Assembly (NCBI RefSeq): GCF_016745505.1 | Contig: NZ_JAERUC010000200.1 | Coordinates: 1-64,000, forward strand | Source of the DNA: Streptomyces silvae | GTDB taxonomy: Bacteria > Actinomycetota > Actinomycetes > Streptomycetales > Streptomycetaceae | Length of the DNA stretch: 64,000 nt | Reading direction: 5' to 3' | In this document: piece by piece, positions 42,436 through 51,631 of the stretch | Numbering within the stretch: position 1 is the first letter of the stretch | Layout: each line of letters starts with the position of its first letter | Program-made: the position numbers and the translations under genes | The notes under the pieces: model-generated | Databases searched by the model: none | What the model saw: the letters and a program-made list of their open reading frames with translations, nothing else | Told to the model about the DNA's origin: nothing

Positions 42436-44607
42436 TCAGTCGTGGAAGGTCTCGCCCCTCTCGGCCTTCTCCACCAGGAGTCCGGAGGGCAGGAACCGGT
42501 CGCCGTACCGCTCGGCCAGCTGCCGCGCACGCGCCACGAAACCGGGCAGGCCGCCCTCGTAGCCGTTGATGTACTGGAGCACGCCACCGGTCCAGGCGGG
42601 GAAGCCGATGCCCATGATGGAGCCGATGTTGGCGTCGGCGACGGTCATGAGGACGTTCTCCTCCAGACAGCGGACGCTGTCCAGCGCCTCGGAGAAGAGC
42701 ATCCGCTCCTTCATGTCCTCGAAGGGCACGTCGGCGCCGGGCTTGGTGAAGTGCTCGCGCAGACCCGGCCAGAGGGCGCCGCGCCCGCCGTCCTCGCCGT
42801 ACTCGTAGAAGCCCGCTCCCCCGCTGCGCCCGGGCCGCCCGAACTCGTCGACCATCCGGTCGATGACCGCGTCCGCGGGATGTGTGGCCCAGGTGCCGCC
42901 CGCCTCCTCGACGGCGCGCCGGGTCTCGTTGCGGATCTTGCGGGGCAGGGTGAGGGTCAGCTCGTCCATGAGGGACAGCACCTTGGCGGGGTAGCCGGCC
43001 TGCGCCGCCGCCTGTTCGACCGACGCGGGCTCGACGCCCTCGCCGACCATCGCGACGCCCTCGTTGATGAAGTGCCCGATGACGCGTGAGGTGAAGAATC
43101 CGCGGGAGTCGTTGACGACGATCGGGGTCTTCTTGATCCGGCGCACCAGGTCGAAGGCGCGTGCCAGGGCCTCGTCGCCGGTCTTCTCGCCCTTGATGAT
43201 CTCGACGAGCGGCATCTTGTCGACGGGCGAGAAGAAGTGCAGCCCGATGAAGTCCACCGGCCTGCTGACACCTTCGGCGAGCACCGTGATGGGCAGCGTC
43301 GAGGTGTTGGAGCAGAGCAGCGCGTCGGGGTCGATGATGTCCTGGATCTCCTGGAACACCTTGTGCTTGAGCGCGGTGTCCTCGAAGACCGCCTCGATCA
43401 CGGCGTCGCAGCCCGCGAGGTCGGCCGGGTCGCCGGTCGGGGTGATGCGGGCCAGGAGCTCGTCCCGCTTCGCCTCGGTCGTGCGGCCCCGGGAGAGCGC
43501 CTTGGCGAGGAGCTTCTCGCTGTACGCCTTGCCCTTGGCTGCGGCCTCGGTGGAGACGTCCTTGAGGACGACGTCGATGCCGGCGCGGGCGCAGGAGTAG
43601 GCGATGCCCGCGCCCATCATCCCGGCGCCGAGGACGGCGACCTTGCGGACCTGGCGCTCCTCGACGCCCTCGGGGCGGCTGGCCCCGGAGTTGACGGCCT
43701 GGAGGTCGAAGAAGAACGCCTGGATCATGTTCTTGGCGACCTGGCCGGTGACCAGTTCGGTGAAGTAGCGCGCCTCGATGGTCTGCGCGGTCTCGAAGTC
43801 GACCTGCGAGCCCTCGACCGCCGCCGCCATGATGTTGCGGGGCGCGGGCATGGGCGCGCCCGCGAGCTGCTTCTTCAGGTTGGCGGGGAAGGCCGGCAGG
43901 TTGGCCGCGAACTTCGGGTGGGACGGGGTGCCGCCGGGGATCCGGTAGCCCTTGACGTCCCAGGGCTGCTGCGACTCGGGGTGGGCGTCGATGAAGGCGC
44001 GGGCCTTGTCGAGCATCTCCTCGCGGGTGGTGGCGACCTCGTGGACGAGGCCGTTCTCCAGCGCCCGCTGCGGGGTGTACTGGGTGCCCTGGAGCAGGAC
44101 CTTCAGCAGGGCGTCCGTGATGCCCATGAGCCGTACGGTACGGGTGACACCGCCGCCTGCGGGCAGCAGCCCGAGGGTGACCTCGGGGAGGCCGATCCGG
44201 GAGCCGGGGGCGTCCAGCGCGATGCGGTGGTGCGCGGCGAGCGCGATCTCGTAACCGCCGCCGAGCGCGGCCCCGTTGACGGCGGCGACGACCGGCTTGC
44301 CGAGGGTCTCGATGCGGCGCAGCGACCTCTTGATCGAGGTACCGGCGTCGAAGGCGTCCTGGGCGTTCTCGGGACCGATCCGGATCATGTCCTTGAGGTC
44401 GCCGCCGGCGAAGAAGGTCTTCTTCGCGGAGGTGTAGATGATGCCGCGGATCGAGTCCTTCTCGGCCTCGGCGCGTTCGGCGACGGCGGCGATGGAGTCG
44501 CGGAACGCCTGGTTCATCGTGTTGGCGGACTGGGTGGGGTCGTCGAGTACGAGGGTGACGACGCCGGTCTCGTCCTGTTCCCAGCGGATGGTCGTGCTCT
44601 CGGTCAT
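42436..44607 (-). CDS. fadB: FadB-like fatty acid oxidation multifunctional enzyme
   Basis: A 723-residue fusion of enoyl-CoA hydratase and 3-hydroxyacyl-CoA dehydrogenase. The crotonase half (residues 1 to about 290) has AAVNGAALGGGYEIALAAHHRIAL and the LPEVTLGLLPAGGG glutamate. The dehydrogenase half has the NAD motif VAVLGAGMMGAGIAYSCARAG near residue 330, the SNTSTLPI and FIGLHFFSPVDKMPLVEI motifs, and a C-terminal GFPAWTGG. It is the last gene of a five-gene operon and performs the second and third beta-oxidation steps. Confidence 0.95.
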   Translation of the reverse strand: MTESTTIRWEQDETGVVTLVLDDPTQSANTMNQAFRDSIAAVAERAEAEKDSIRGIIYTSAKKTFFAGGDLKDMIRIGPENAQDAFDAGTSIKRSLRRIETLGKPVVAAVNGAALGGGYEIALAAHHRIALDAPGSRIGLPEVTLGLLPAGGGVTRTVRLMGITDALLKVLLQGTQYTPQRALENGLVHEVATTREEMLDKARAFIDAHPESQQPWDVKGYRIPGGTPSHPKFAANLPAFPANLKKQLAGAPMPAPRNIMAAAVEGSQVDFETAQTIEARYFTELVTGQVAKNMIQAFFFDLQAVNSGASRPEGVEERQVRKVAVLGAGMMGAGIAYSCARAGIDVVLKDVSTEAAAKGKAYSEKLLAKALSRGRTTEAKRDELLARITPTGDPADLAGCDAVIEAVFEDTALKHKVFQEIQDIIDPDALLCSNTSTLPITVLAEGVSRPVDFIGLHFFSPVDKMPLVEIIKGEKTGDEALARAFDLVRRIKKTPIVVNDSRGFFTSRVIGHFINEGVAMVGEGVEPASVEQAAAQAGYPAKVLSLMDELTLTLPRKIRNETRRAVEEAGGTWATHPADAVIDRMVDEFGRPGRSGGAGFYEYGEDGGRGALWPGLREHFTKPGADVPFEDMKERMLFSEALDSVRCLEENVLMTVADANIGSIMGIGFPAWTGGVLQYINGYEGGLPGFVARARQLAERYGDRFLPSGLLVEKAERGETFHD

Positions 44608-44644
44608 TGCTGTTTCTCCGTAGGCAGGGATGGCCGGGGGACGG

Positions 44645-45859
44645 TCAGAGACGCTCGACGACGGTGGCGATGCCCATGCCGCCGCCGACGCAGAGGGTGG
44701 CGAGGCCGTAGCGCTTGTCCTGCCGCTCCAGCTCGTCGATGAGCGTGCCGAGGATCATCGCGCCGGTCGCGCCGAGGGGGTGGCCGAGCGCGATGGCGCC
44801 GCCGTTGACGTTGACCTTGTCGAGGCTCAGGCCCATGTCCCGGGCGAAGCGCAGGACGACACCGGCGAAGGCCTCGTTGATCTCGACGAGGTCGATGTCG
44901 TCGATGGTGAGCCCGGCCTTGGCCAGCGCCTTGCGGGTGGCGGGGGCGGGTCCGGTGAGCATGATGGTCGGCTCGGAGCCCGATACGGCGGCGGAGACGA
45001 TCCGGGCGCGCGGGGTGAGGCCGTAGCGCTCGCCGGTCTCCTTGGAGCCGATGGCGACGAGGGCGGCGCCGTCGACGATCCCGGAGGAGTTGCCCGCGTG
45101 GTGGACGTGGTCGATCTTCTCGACCCAGTGGTACTTCTGGAGCGCCACGGCGTCGAAGCCGCCCATCTCGCCGATCGTCGCGAAGGACGGCTTGAGGGAG
45201 GCCAGGGAGTCGGCGGTGGTGCCGGGGCGCAAGTGCTCGTCGTGGTCGAGGACCAGCAGGCCGTTGCGGTCCCGGACCGGGACGACGGAGCGGGCGAAGC
45301 GCTCCTCCTTCCAGGCGATGGCCGCGCGCTCCTGGGACAGGGCGGCGTACTCGTCGACGTCGCGCCGGGAGAAGCCCTCGATGGTGGCGATGAGGTCGGC
45401 GCCGATGCCCTGCGGGGCGAAGCCGGTCTCGAAGCTGGTCATCGGGTCCATGGCCCAGGCGCCGCCGTCGGAGCCCATGGGCACCCGGGACATCGATTCG
45501 ACGCCGCCCGCAAGGACCAGGTCCTCCCAGCCCGAACGGACCTTGGCGGCGGCCAGGTTGACCGCTTCGAGACCGGAGGCACAGAAGCGGTTCTCCTGGA
45601 CGCCCGCGACGGAGTCCGGGAGGCCCGCGGCGATGGCGGCGATACGGGCGATGTCGGAGCCCTGGTCGCCGAGCGGGCTGACCACGCCGAGGACGATGTC
45701 GTCGATGGCCGCGGGGTCGAGGCCGGGGAACCGGTCGCGGATCTCGTGGATGAGGCCGACGACCAGGTCGATCGGCTTGGTGCCGTGCAGGGCGCCGTTG
45801 GCCTTGCCGCGGCCGCGCGGGGTGCGGATCGCGTCGTAGACGAATGCTTCGGTACTCAA
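44645..45859 (-). CDS. fadA: Acetyl-CoA C-acyltransferase (thiolase)
   Basis: A 404-residue thiolase. The acyl-accepting cysteine is in QENRFCASGLEAVNLAA, and the C-terminal signatures are NVNGGAIALGHPLGATGA and LCVGGGMG with the second catalytic cysteine. It cleaves 3-ketoacyl-CoA to acetyl-CoA and a shortened acyl-CoA, as partner of the following fadB gene 37 bases away. The start codon is TTG with an AAAGG site. The gene sits 37 bases after the acyl-CoA dehydrogenase. Confidence 0.95.
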   Translation of the reverse strand: MSTEAFVYDAIRTPRGRGKANGALHGTKPIDLVVGLIHEIRDRFPGLDPAAIDDIVLGVVSPLGDQGSDIARIAAIAAGLPDSVAGVQENRFCASGLEAVNLAAAKVRSGWEDLVLAGGVESMSRVPMGSDGGAWAMDPMTSFETGFAPQGIGADLIATIEGFSRRDVDEYAALSQERAAIAWKEERFARSVVPVRDRNGLLVLDHDEHLRPGTTADSLASLKPSFATIGEMGGFDAVALQKYHWVEKIDHVHHAGNSSGIVDGAALVAIGSKETGERYGLTPRARIVSAAVSGSEPTIMLTGPAPATRKALAKAGLTIDDIDLVEINEAFAGVVLRFARDMGLSLDKVNVNGGAIALGHPLGATGAMILGTLIDELERQDKRYGLATLCVGGGMGIATVVERL

Positions 45860-45896
45860 GGCAGCTGCCTTTCGGGTTCGGGGCGGGGCGGGTGGG

Positions 45897-47039
45897 TCAG
45901 GAGAGCAGCGAGCGGCCGATGATCTCCTTCATGATCTCGGTCGTGCCGCCGTAGATGGTCTGGATACGGCCGTCGGTGAAGGCCTTGGCGACCCGGTACT
46001 CCGTCATGTAGCCGTACCCGCCGTGGAGCTGGAGGCAGCGGTCGGCGACCCTCTTCTGCAGTTCGGTGGCCCACCACTTGGCCATCGAGGCGTGGACGGC
46101 GTCGAGCGTCCCCTCGGAGTGGTCGACGATGCACCGGTCGAGGAAGGCGCGGGTGACGGCGCACTCGGTGGCCATCTCGGCGATCTCGAAGCGGATGTGC
46201 TGGAGCTTGGAGAGCGGGCGTCCGAAGGCCTCGCGCTCCTTGACGTACCGGGTGGTGATCTCCAGGAGGTGCTCGGCGGCGGCGATCCCGGCGACCGCTA
46301 TGCCCATGCGCTCCTGGGCCAGGTTGGTCATGAGGTGGATGAACGCGCCGTCGAGCTCACCCAGGAGGTTCTCCTTGGGCACGCGTACGTCGTTGAAGAA
46401 CAGCTCGGCGGTGTCCTGGGACTTCTGGCCGATCTTGTCGAGGTTGCGGCCCCGCTCGAAGCCCTCGGCGCCGCGCTCGACGACGAGCAGCGACAGGCCC
46501 TTCGCCCCGCCCTCCGGTGAGGTCTTGGCGACGACGATCACCAGGTCGGCGAGGATGCCGTTGGAGATGAAGGTCTTCGAGCCGTTGAGGAGCCAGTGGT
46601 CGCCCTTGTCCTCGGCGCTCGTGCGGATGCCCTGGAGGTCGGAGCCCGCGCCGGGTTCCGTCATGGCGATGGCGGTGATGGTCTCGCCGCTGCAGAAGCC
46701 GGGCAGCCAGCGCCGCTTCTGCTCCTCGGTGGCGAGGCCGGTCAGGTAGGGGCCGATGATGTCGTTGTGGAGGCCGAGCGCCAGTCCGGAGACCCCGGCC
46801 CGGGTGAACTCCTCGGCGAGCACCGCGCTGTAGCGGAAGTCGGCGTTGCCGCCGCCGCCGTACTCCTCGGGGACCGCGAGGCCGAGCAGCCCCTGACGGC
46901 CGGCCGCGAGCCAGGCCTCGCGCGAGACGATGCCGTCCTCCTCCCACTGCTCGTAGTACGGGAGGACCTCCTTGGCCAGGAAGGTGCGGACGGTCTCGCG
47001 GAACGCGTCGTGCTCCTCGGTGAAGATCTGCCGCTGCAC
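45897..47039 (-). CDS. Acyl-CoA dehydrogenase
   Basis: A 380-residue acyl-CoA dehydrogenase of the beta-oxidation operon. It carries ITAIAMTEPGAGSDLQGIR, FISNGILADLVIVVAKT, and at the C-terminus LQLHGGYGYMTEYRVAKAFTDGRIQTIYGGTTEIMKEIIGRSL, the usual flavin and substrate contacts. The GTG start is one base after the LLM gene stop, so translation is probably coupled. It resembles long-chain or branched-chain specific members, in line with the racemase-like gene at the head of the operon. Confidence 0.93.
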   Translation of the reverse strand: MQRQIFTEEHDAFRETVRTFLAKEVLPYYEQWEEDGIVSREAWLAAGRQGLLGLAVPEEYGGGGNADFRYSAVLAEEFTRAGVSGLALGLHNDIIGPYLTGLATEEQKRRWLPGFCSGETITAIAMTEPGAGSDLQGIRTSAEDKGDHWLLNGSKTFISNGILADLVIVVAKTSPEGGAKGLSLLVVERGAEGFERGRNLDKIGQKSQDTAELFFNDVRVPKENLLGELDGAFIHLMTNLAQERMGIAVAGIAAAEHLLEITTRYVKEREAFGRPLSKLQHIRFEIAEMATECAVTRAFLDRCIVDHSEGTLDAVHASMAKWWATELQKRVADRCLQLHGGYGYMTEYRVAKAFTDGRIQTIYGGTTEIMKEIIGRSLLS

Positions 47040-47040
47040 T

Positions 47041-48075
47041 TCAAGCCCCCTGGAGCCAGTTCTTGACGGTGGAGATCAGCCGCGCCGGCTCGGGGCCGAC
47101 GGGGATGACGTTGAGCATGGTGACGCCTGCCTCACGGAAGGCCTCGATGCGGTCGCGTACGTACCCCTCGGGGCCGCAGAGCGTCATGAGCTCGCAGAAC
47201 TCGTCCGGGACGGCTGCCTCGGCCTCCCTCTTCTTCCCGGAGAGGTAGAGCTCCTGGATGGTGGCGGCCTCCTTCTCGTAGCCGTAGGCCACGGCGAGGT
47301 CGTTGTAGAAGTTCTTGCCGGGCGCGCCCATGCCGCCGACGTACAGCGCGATCTGCGGCCGGGCGAGGTCCCGGGCGGCCGCGGCGTCGTCGCCGATGGC
47401 GAGCAGGCCGCCCGCGACGGTCTGCAGGGGGCCGAGGGCCGGGTCGCGCTTCGCCGTGCCCTCCGCCAGTGCGGTGCCCCAGACCTGCTGGGCCTTCTCC
47501 GGGATGTAGAGGGTGGGCAGCCAGCCGTCGGCGATCTCGGCGGTCAGCGCCACGTTGGCGGGGCCGAGGGAGGCGACGTAGAGGGGGATGGTGTCGCGCA
47601 CCGGCCGGGTGAGGATCTTCAGCGGCTTGCCGAGCTTGCCGCCCTTCTCCTCGGGCAGCGGCATGTCGGTGATCCCGTGGTGGTCGATGGTCTCGCGCCG
47701 CCAGATGCGGCGGCAGAGCTCGACGGTCTCGCGGGTCCGGCCGAGCGGCCTGTCGTACGGTTTGCCGTGCCAGCCCTCCACGACCTGCGGGCCCGAGGCG
47801 CCCAGGCCGAGCAGGGCGCGGCCGCCGGACACGGCGTCGAGCCCGGCGCCGGTCTGGGCGATGAGGGCGGGGGTGCGGGAGTAGACGTTGAGGATCGCCG
47901 CGCCGATCTTCAGGCGGTCGGTGCGGGCGGCGAGGTAGCCCATGAGGGTGGGCGAGTCGAAGCCGTACGCCTCGGCGACCCAGACGGCGTCGAGTCCGGC
48001 GGACTCGAGCTCCGCGACCTGGTCGCAGGCGGCGCGCGGGTCGCCCGCGTAGTCGAGCGGCAGGGAAAGTTCCAT
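47041..48075 (-). CDS. LLM class F420-dependent oxidoreductase
   Basis: A 344-residue luciferase-like TIM-barrel protein. The N-terminal strand MELSLPLDYAGDP, the central LGLGASGPQVVEGWHGKPYDRPL and IPLYVASLGPANVALTAEIADGWLPTLY are typical of F420-dependent LLM enzymes of actinobacteria. The start codon overlaps the stop of the CoA-transferase gene by one base (TGATG). In this operon it may carry out a reduction or monooxygenation on the branched acyl substrate; the actual reaction is not known. Confidence 0.9.
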   Translation of the reverse strand: MELSLPLDYAGDPRAACDQVAELESAGLDAVWVAEAYGFDSPTLMGYLAARTDRLKIGAAILNVYSRTPALIAQTGAGLDAVSGGRALLGLGASGPQVVEGWHGKPYDRPLGRTRETVELCRRIWRRETIDHHGITDMPLPEEKGGKLGKPLKILTRPVRDTIPLYVASLGPANVALTAEIADGWLPTLYIPEKAQQVWGTALAEGTAKRDPALGPLQTVAGGLLAIGDDAAAARDLARPQIALYVGGMGAPGKNFYNDLAVAYGYEKEAATIQELYLSGKKREAEAAVPDEFCELMTLCGPEGYVRDRIEAFREAGVTMLNVIPVGPEPARLISTVKNWLQGA

Positions 48076-49226
48076 CAGCCGGTCGTTTCCTTCCCGGTGG
48101 TCAGCAGGCCCGGCAGGCCCCACTCCTCGGCGACGGCCTCGGTGTCCGCACCGGGCAGTGCGGGGCCGCCGCGTACGGAGACGGGCGTCGCGGAGAAGCG
48201 GGGTGCGGGGGCGGGCTGGGTGAGGCCGCCGTGCTCCACGTAGGTGGAGCGGGCGGCGAGGTGGGGGTGGTGGGGTGCCTCGCGGAGCGAGAGGACGGGG
48301 GCCACGCAGGCGTCCGTCCCCTCGAAGATCTCGGTCCACTCGGCTCGTGTACGGGTGGAGAACCGTTCGGCGACCAGGGCGCGCAGTTCCTCCCAGCGTC
48401 CGAGGTCGTTGCGGTCGGGGGCCTCGTCCCCGATCCCGAGGAGGCGGGTGAACTCCTCGTAGAAGCGCGGTTCCAGTGCCCCGACGGCCATGTACGCGCC
48501 GTCGGAGGTCGCGTAGGAGCCGTAGAAGGGGCAGCCGCCGTCCAGGAGGTTGGTGCCGCGCCGGTCCTGCCAGCTGCCGGCCGCCAGCATGCCGTGGATC
48601 ATCGTGGCGAGATGGGCCGCGCCGTCGACGATGGCCGCGTCGACGACCTGCCCGGTCCCGCCGGGCGTACGGGCGTGCTGGAGGGCGGCAAGCACACCGA
48701 CGACGAGGTAGAGCGAGCCGCCCGCGTAGTCGCCGACCAGATTGGCGGGCACGGTGGGCGGTTCACCGGCTCTGCCGATCATGGACAACGTGCCGGTCAG
48801 GGCGATGTAGCCGATGTCGTGTCCCGCCCGCTCGGCCAGCGGCCCGTCCTGGCCCCAGCCGGTCATCCGCCCGTAGACGAGCCTCGGATTGCGCTCCAGG
48901 CAGGCGTCGGGGCCCACGCCGAGGCGCTCGGCGACCCCCGGACGGTAGCCCTCGATCAGGACGTCGGCGCGCTCGACGAGGTCGAGGACCTGCCCGGCTC
49001 CGCCCTCGGACTTCAGGTCGACGAGGACCGACCGCTTGTTCCGGTTGGTGAGGTCGAAGGCGGGTTCGACGCCGATCACCGAGCCTCCGGGCCGGTCGAC
49101 GCGCACCACGTCGGCGCCGAGGTCGGCGAGGAGCATCGCGGCGAACGGACCCGGGCCGATGCCCGCCAGTTCGACGACGCGCACTCCGGTCAGCGGGCCC
49201 TGCGATCCGCGTCCTGTCGTTGCCAT
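48075..49226 (-). CDS. CaiB/BaiF family CoA transferase, alpha-methylacyl-CoA racemase-like
   Basis: A 383-residue class III CoA-transferase-family protein. It opens with GPLTGVRVVELAGIGPGPFAAMLLADLGADVVRVDRP, and the motif NLVGDYAGGSLYLVVG holds the conserved aspartate. The GDYAGG context and single-gene arrangement favour alpha-methylacyl-CoA racemase over a true transferase. It heads the five-gene operon. Upstream lies GATGT-A-ACATC (49252-49262), a small dyad in the promoter. Racemisation would prepare methyl-branched acyl-CoAs for the dehydrogenase. Confidence 0.9.
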   Translation of the reverse strand: MATTGRGSQGPLTGVRVVELAGIGPGPFAAMLLADLGADVVRVDRPGGSVIGVEPAFDLTNRNKRSVLVDLKSEGGAGQVLDLVERADVLIEGYRPGVAERLGVGPDACLERNPRLVYGRMTGWGQDGPLAERAGHDIGYIALTGTLSMIGRAGEPPTVPANLVGDYAGGSLYLVVGVLAALQHARTPGGTGQVVDAAIVDGAAHLATMIHGMLAAGSWQDRRGTNLLDGGCPFYGSYATSDGAYMAVGALEPRFYEEFTRLLGIGDEAPDRNDLGRWEELRALVAERFSTRTRAEWTEIFEGTDACVAPVLSLREAPHHPHLAARSTYVEHGGLTQPAPAPRFSATPVSVRGGPALPGADTEAVAEEWGLPGLLTTGKETTG

Positions 49227-49433
49227 CAAGCCCCCAGCGGTGTGACACAACTGATGTAACATCGATGATGCTAAGAAGCGACCGCGCTCCGCACAACCCT
49301 TTTGGCCGAGCAAGCGCTTAGTTCCTTCTCCCGGATCCTCTCGCACCGAGGCCCTCCCCCGGCGGCACGGCACAAGGAACACCTCGGCTACCCTCTGCCT
49401 GCCACATCGGCGCCGGCGCAGACGGAGGCACTC

Positions 49434-50624
49434 ATGAACAGGCAGAGCGGGGCGGAACGCCCTTATGACGTCGTCCTTTTCGGAGCCACCGGCTTCGTGG
49501 GGGCGCTCACGGCCGAATACCTCGCGGCCCACGCGCCGGACGGCTGCCGCTGGGCCCTGGCGGGCCGCAGCCGCGCCAAGCTGGAACAGCTGCGCGACCG
49601 ACTCGCCACGCACCACCCCCGCTGCGCGGACGTCCCCCTGCTGACGGCCGACGCGGACGACGCCGGCTCCCTGCGCGAGCTCGCCGGGTCGGCGCATGTC
49701 GTGGCGTCCACGGTCGGACCGTACGTCTGGTACGGCGAGAAGCTGGTCGCCGCCTGCGCGGACGCCGGGACCGACTACACCGACCTCACGGGAGAGGCCG
49801 AGTTCGTCGACCGGATGTACCTGGAGCACGACGGCCGGGCCCGCGAGACGGGGGCGCGCCTCGTGCACGCCTGCGGCTTCGACTCCGTACCGCACGACCT
49901 CGGTGTGTACTTCACCGTGCAGCAACTCCCCGAGGGCGTGCCGCTGACGATCGACGGCTTCGTCCGCACCAACGCGGTCTTCTCCGGCGGTACGTTCGCC
50001 TCGGCGCTCACCGCGCTGGGCCGTGGCCCGCAGATGGCGCGGGCGGCGCGGGAACGGCGTCTGCACGAGCCTCGCCTGGTCGGCCGCAGGGCCCGCGCCC
50101 CGCAGGGAGCGCCGCACTTCAGCCCGGGGACCGGCACCTGGGCCCTGCCGCTGCCGACGCTGGACCCCCGGGTCGTGGAGCGGTCCGCGCGGGGGCTGGA
50201 GCGTTACGGCCCCGACTTCCGCTACCGGCACTTCGCCTCGGTGAAGCACCTGCCGGTAGCGCTCGGCGGCACGGCGGCGACGGTCCTGCTCGCGGGGGCC
50301 GCCCAGATCCCCGCGGCGCGGGACTGGCTCTCCTCCCGCGTCGAGCCGGGCACCGGTCCCGACGAGCGGCGCAGGAAGCGCAGCTGGTTCACGGTCCGCT
50401 TCATCGGCGAGGGCGGCGGCCGGCGCGTGTGCACCGAGGTGTCGGGCGGTGACCCCGGTTACGACGAGACGGCGAAGATGCTGGCCGAGGCGGCTCTGGC
50501 GCTCGCCCTCGACGATCTGCCGGCGACGTCGGGTCAGGTCACGACGGCCGTGGCGATGGGCGACGCGCTGCTGGAGCGGCTGACGGCCGCCGGGCTGCGC
50601 TTCCGGGTCGCGGCGGTGCGCTGA
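49434..50624 (+). CDS. Saccharopine dehydrogenase-like / trans-acting enoyl reductase family protein
   Basis: A 396-residue protein with an N-terminal Rossmann domain (VVLFGATGFVGALTAEYLAAHAP) and a saccharopine dehydrogenase-like C-terminal part, of the type called trans-acting enoyl reductase in mycobacteria (Rv2953-like). Conserved VASTVGPYVWYGEKLVAACADAGTDYTDLTGE and HACGFDSVPHDLG stretches are present. A hydrophobic segment around residues 280-296 suggests membrane association. Substrate unknown, probably a lipid. The ATG has a GACGGAGG site. Confidence 0.88.
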   Translation: MNRQSGAERPYDVVLFGATGFVGALTAEYLAAHAPDGCRWALAGRSRAKLEQLRDRLATHHPRCADVPLLTADADDAGSLRELAGSAHVVASTVGPYVWYGEKLVAACADAGTDYTDLTGEAEFVDRMYLEHDGRARETGARLVHACGFDSVPHDLGVYFTVQQLPEGVPLTIDGFVRTNAVFSGGTFASALTALGRGPQMARAARERRLHEPRLVGRRARAPQGAPHFSPGTGTWALPLPTLDPRVVERSARGLERYGPDFRYRHFASVKHLPVALGGTAATVLLAGAAQIPAARDWLSSRVEPGTGPDERRRKRSWFTVRFIGEGGGRRVCTEVSGGDPGYDETAKMLAEAALALALDDLPATSGQVTTAVAMGDALLERLTAAGLRFRVAAVR

Positions 50625-50652
50625 GCCCCGGAGGGCGCGCGCACCCGGTGGG

Positions 50653-50799
50653 TCAGAGCATCCAGGACGCCAGTGTGACGACCATGGACACGGTCCAGCC
50701 GGCGCCCGCGAGGACGCCCAGGGTCATGCCCACAGCGACGCCGCGCTGGGAGAGACGTACGGTTCCGGTGCTCATCTGGGGTGCGTGGTGGTCGATCAT
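50653..50799 (-). CDS. Small single-span membrane protein
   Basis: A 48-residue ORF with one hydrophobic helix (GVAVGMTLGVLAGAGWTVSMVVTLASW) and a short N-terminal cytosolic part. The ATG at 50799 has AGGGGCAGG at a long distance; ATG at 50775 (MSTGTVRL) is an alternative. It lies just after the endonuclease V gene on the same strand. I do not recognise the family; the hydrophobic pattern and downstream position support a real gene. Confidence 0.55.
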   Translation of the reverse strand: MIDHHAPQMSTGTVRLSQRGVAVGMTLGVLAGAGWTVSMVVTLASWML

Positions 50800-50848
50800 G
50801 CGTACCAGCCTGCCCCTGATGTTCGACAACCAACATCCGTTTTTGTAC

Positions 50849-51595
50849 TCAGTCGGCAACAGATCCCGGGCGGGCGGCGTCGGTTCGGCCGATCGTGCTT
50901 CCCGGGGAGGCGCCGGTCCGCCCGATCGCTTCCTTGAGGGCGGACCGGCAGAGGGCGTCGGCCGTGCGGGTGGTCTCCGGCTGACGGAAGTCGCGGGCCA
51001 GCGCGAGCGTATGGGCGCAGGCGTTGTCCAGGCCGGTGCGGTGGCCGACGGAGACGAAGACGGGTTTGGTGTCGTTCTGCGTGCGCAGGGCCCGGCCCAC
51101 CTCCTCGTCACCGTCCATCAGCGGGGTGAAGTCGCCCCGCCGCGGCCCGGGTTCCTCGTAGCGGAAGGTGAAGGGGTTCTTCGCCACACCGATGACGGGC
51201 AGGCCGGTGAGGACGCCGAGGTGGCTGGCGAGACCGAATCTGCGCGGATGGGCCTGCCCGTAGCCGTCGCAGACCACGAGCCCCGGGTCCACCGGCAGGC
51301 CCTCCAGCGCCGCCAGGACGGCCGGGATCTCCCGGAAGGCCAGGAGGCCGGGGACGTACGGGAACGTCACGCGGCCGTCGGCGGTGGACCGGGCGATCAC
51401 CTCCAGGGTCGCCGCGTCCAGGACGACGGCCGCCGCGACGACGAGGTCGCGCTCGTCGTCGTAGGCGACGTCGACGCCGGTGACCCGGCCCACCCCGGGC
51501 GGCGGGCCGGGCTCGTCCAGGACCACCCGTGGGCGCAACTCGTCCTGCACCGCGCGGGCTTCGGCCTCGTCGGCGGGCATCCGGAAAGTCGTCAT
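50849..51595 (-). CDS. nfi: Endonuclease V (deoxyinosine 3'-endonuclease)
   Basis: A 248-residue endonuclease V. The family signature DGYGQAHPRRFGLASHLG is intact, the first catalytic aspartate is in VTGVDVAYDDE, and the PYVPGLLAFREIP stretch that binds the DNA is present. It nicks DNA near deaminated adenine. The ATG has no ribosome binding site; a TAGACT -10 element ends eight bases upstream, so the mRNA is probably leaderless. It is divergent from a YciI gene. Confidence 0.95.
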   Translation of the reverse strand: MTTFRMPADEAEARAVQDELRPRVVLDEPGPPPGVGRVTGVDVAYDDERDLVVAAAVVLDAATLEVIARSTADGRVTFPYVPGLLAFREIPAVLAALEGLPVDPGLVVCDGYGQAHPRRFGLASHLGVLTGLPVIGVAKNPFTFRYEEPGPRRGDFTPLMDGDEEVGRALRTQNDTKPVFVSVGHRTGLDNACAHTLALARDFRQPETTRTADALCRSALKEAIGRTGASPGSTIGRTDAARPGSVAD

Positions 51596-51631
51596 GACGG
51601 GTCAGTCTAGGCAGCCGGTAGCCTGGCGATC
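51596..51631. promoter_or_regulatory. 36-bp divergent promoter of nfi and the YciI gene
   Basis: The 36 bases between the two start codons hold TAGACT for the minus-strand nfi (51604-51609) and TAGCCT for the plus-strand YciI gene (51619-51624). Each is seven to eight bases from its start codon. Neither gene has a ribosome binding site. Both -35 boxes must lie in or beyond the opposing promoter, so the two are likely to compete. Confidence 0.6.
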
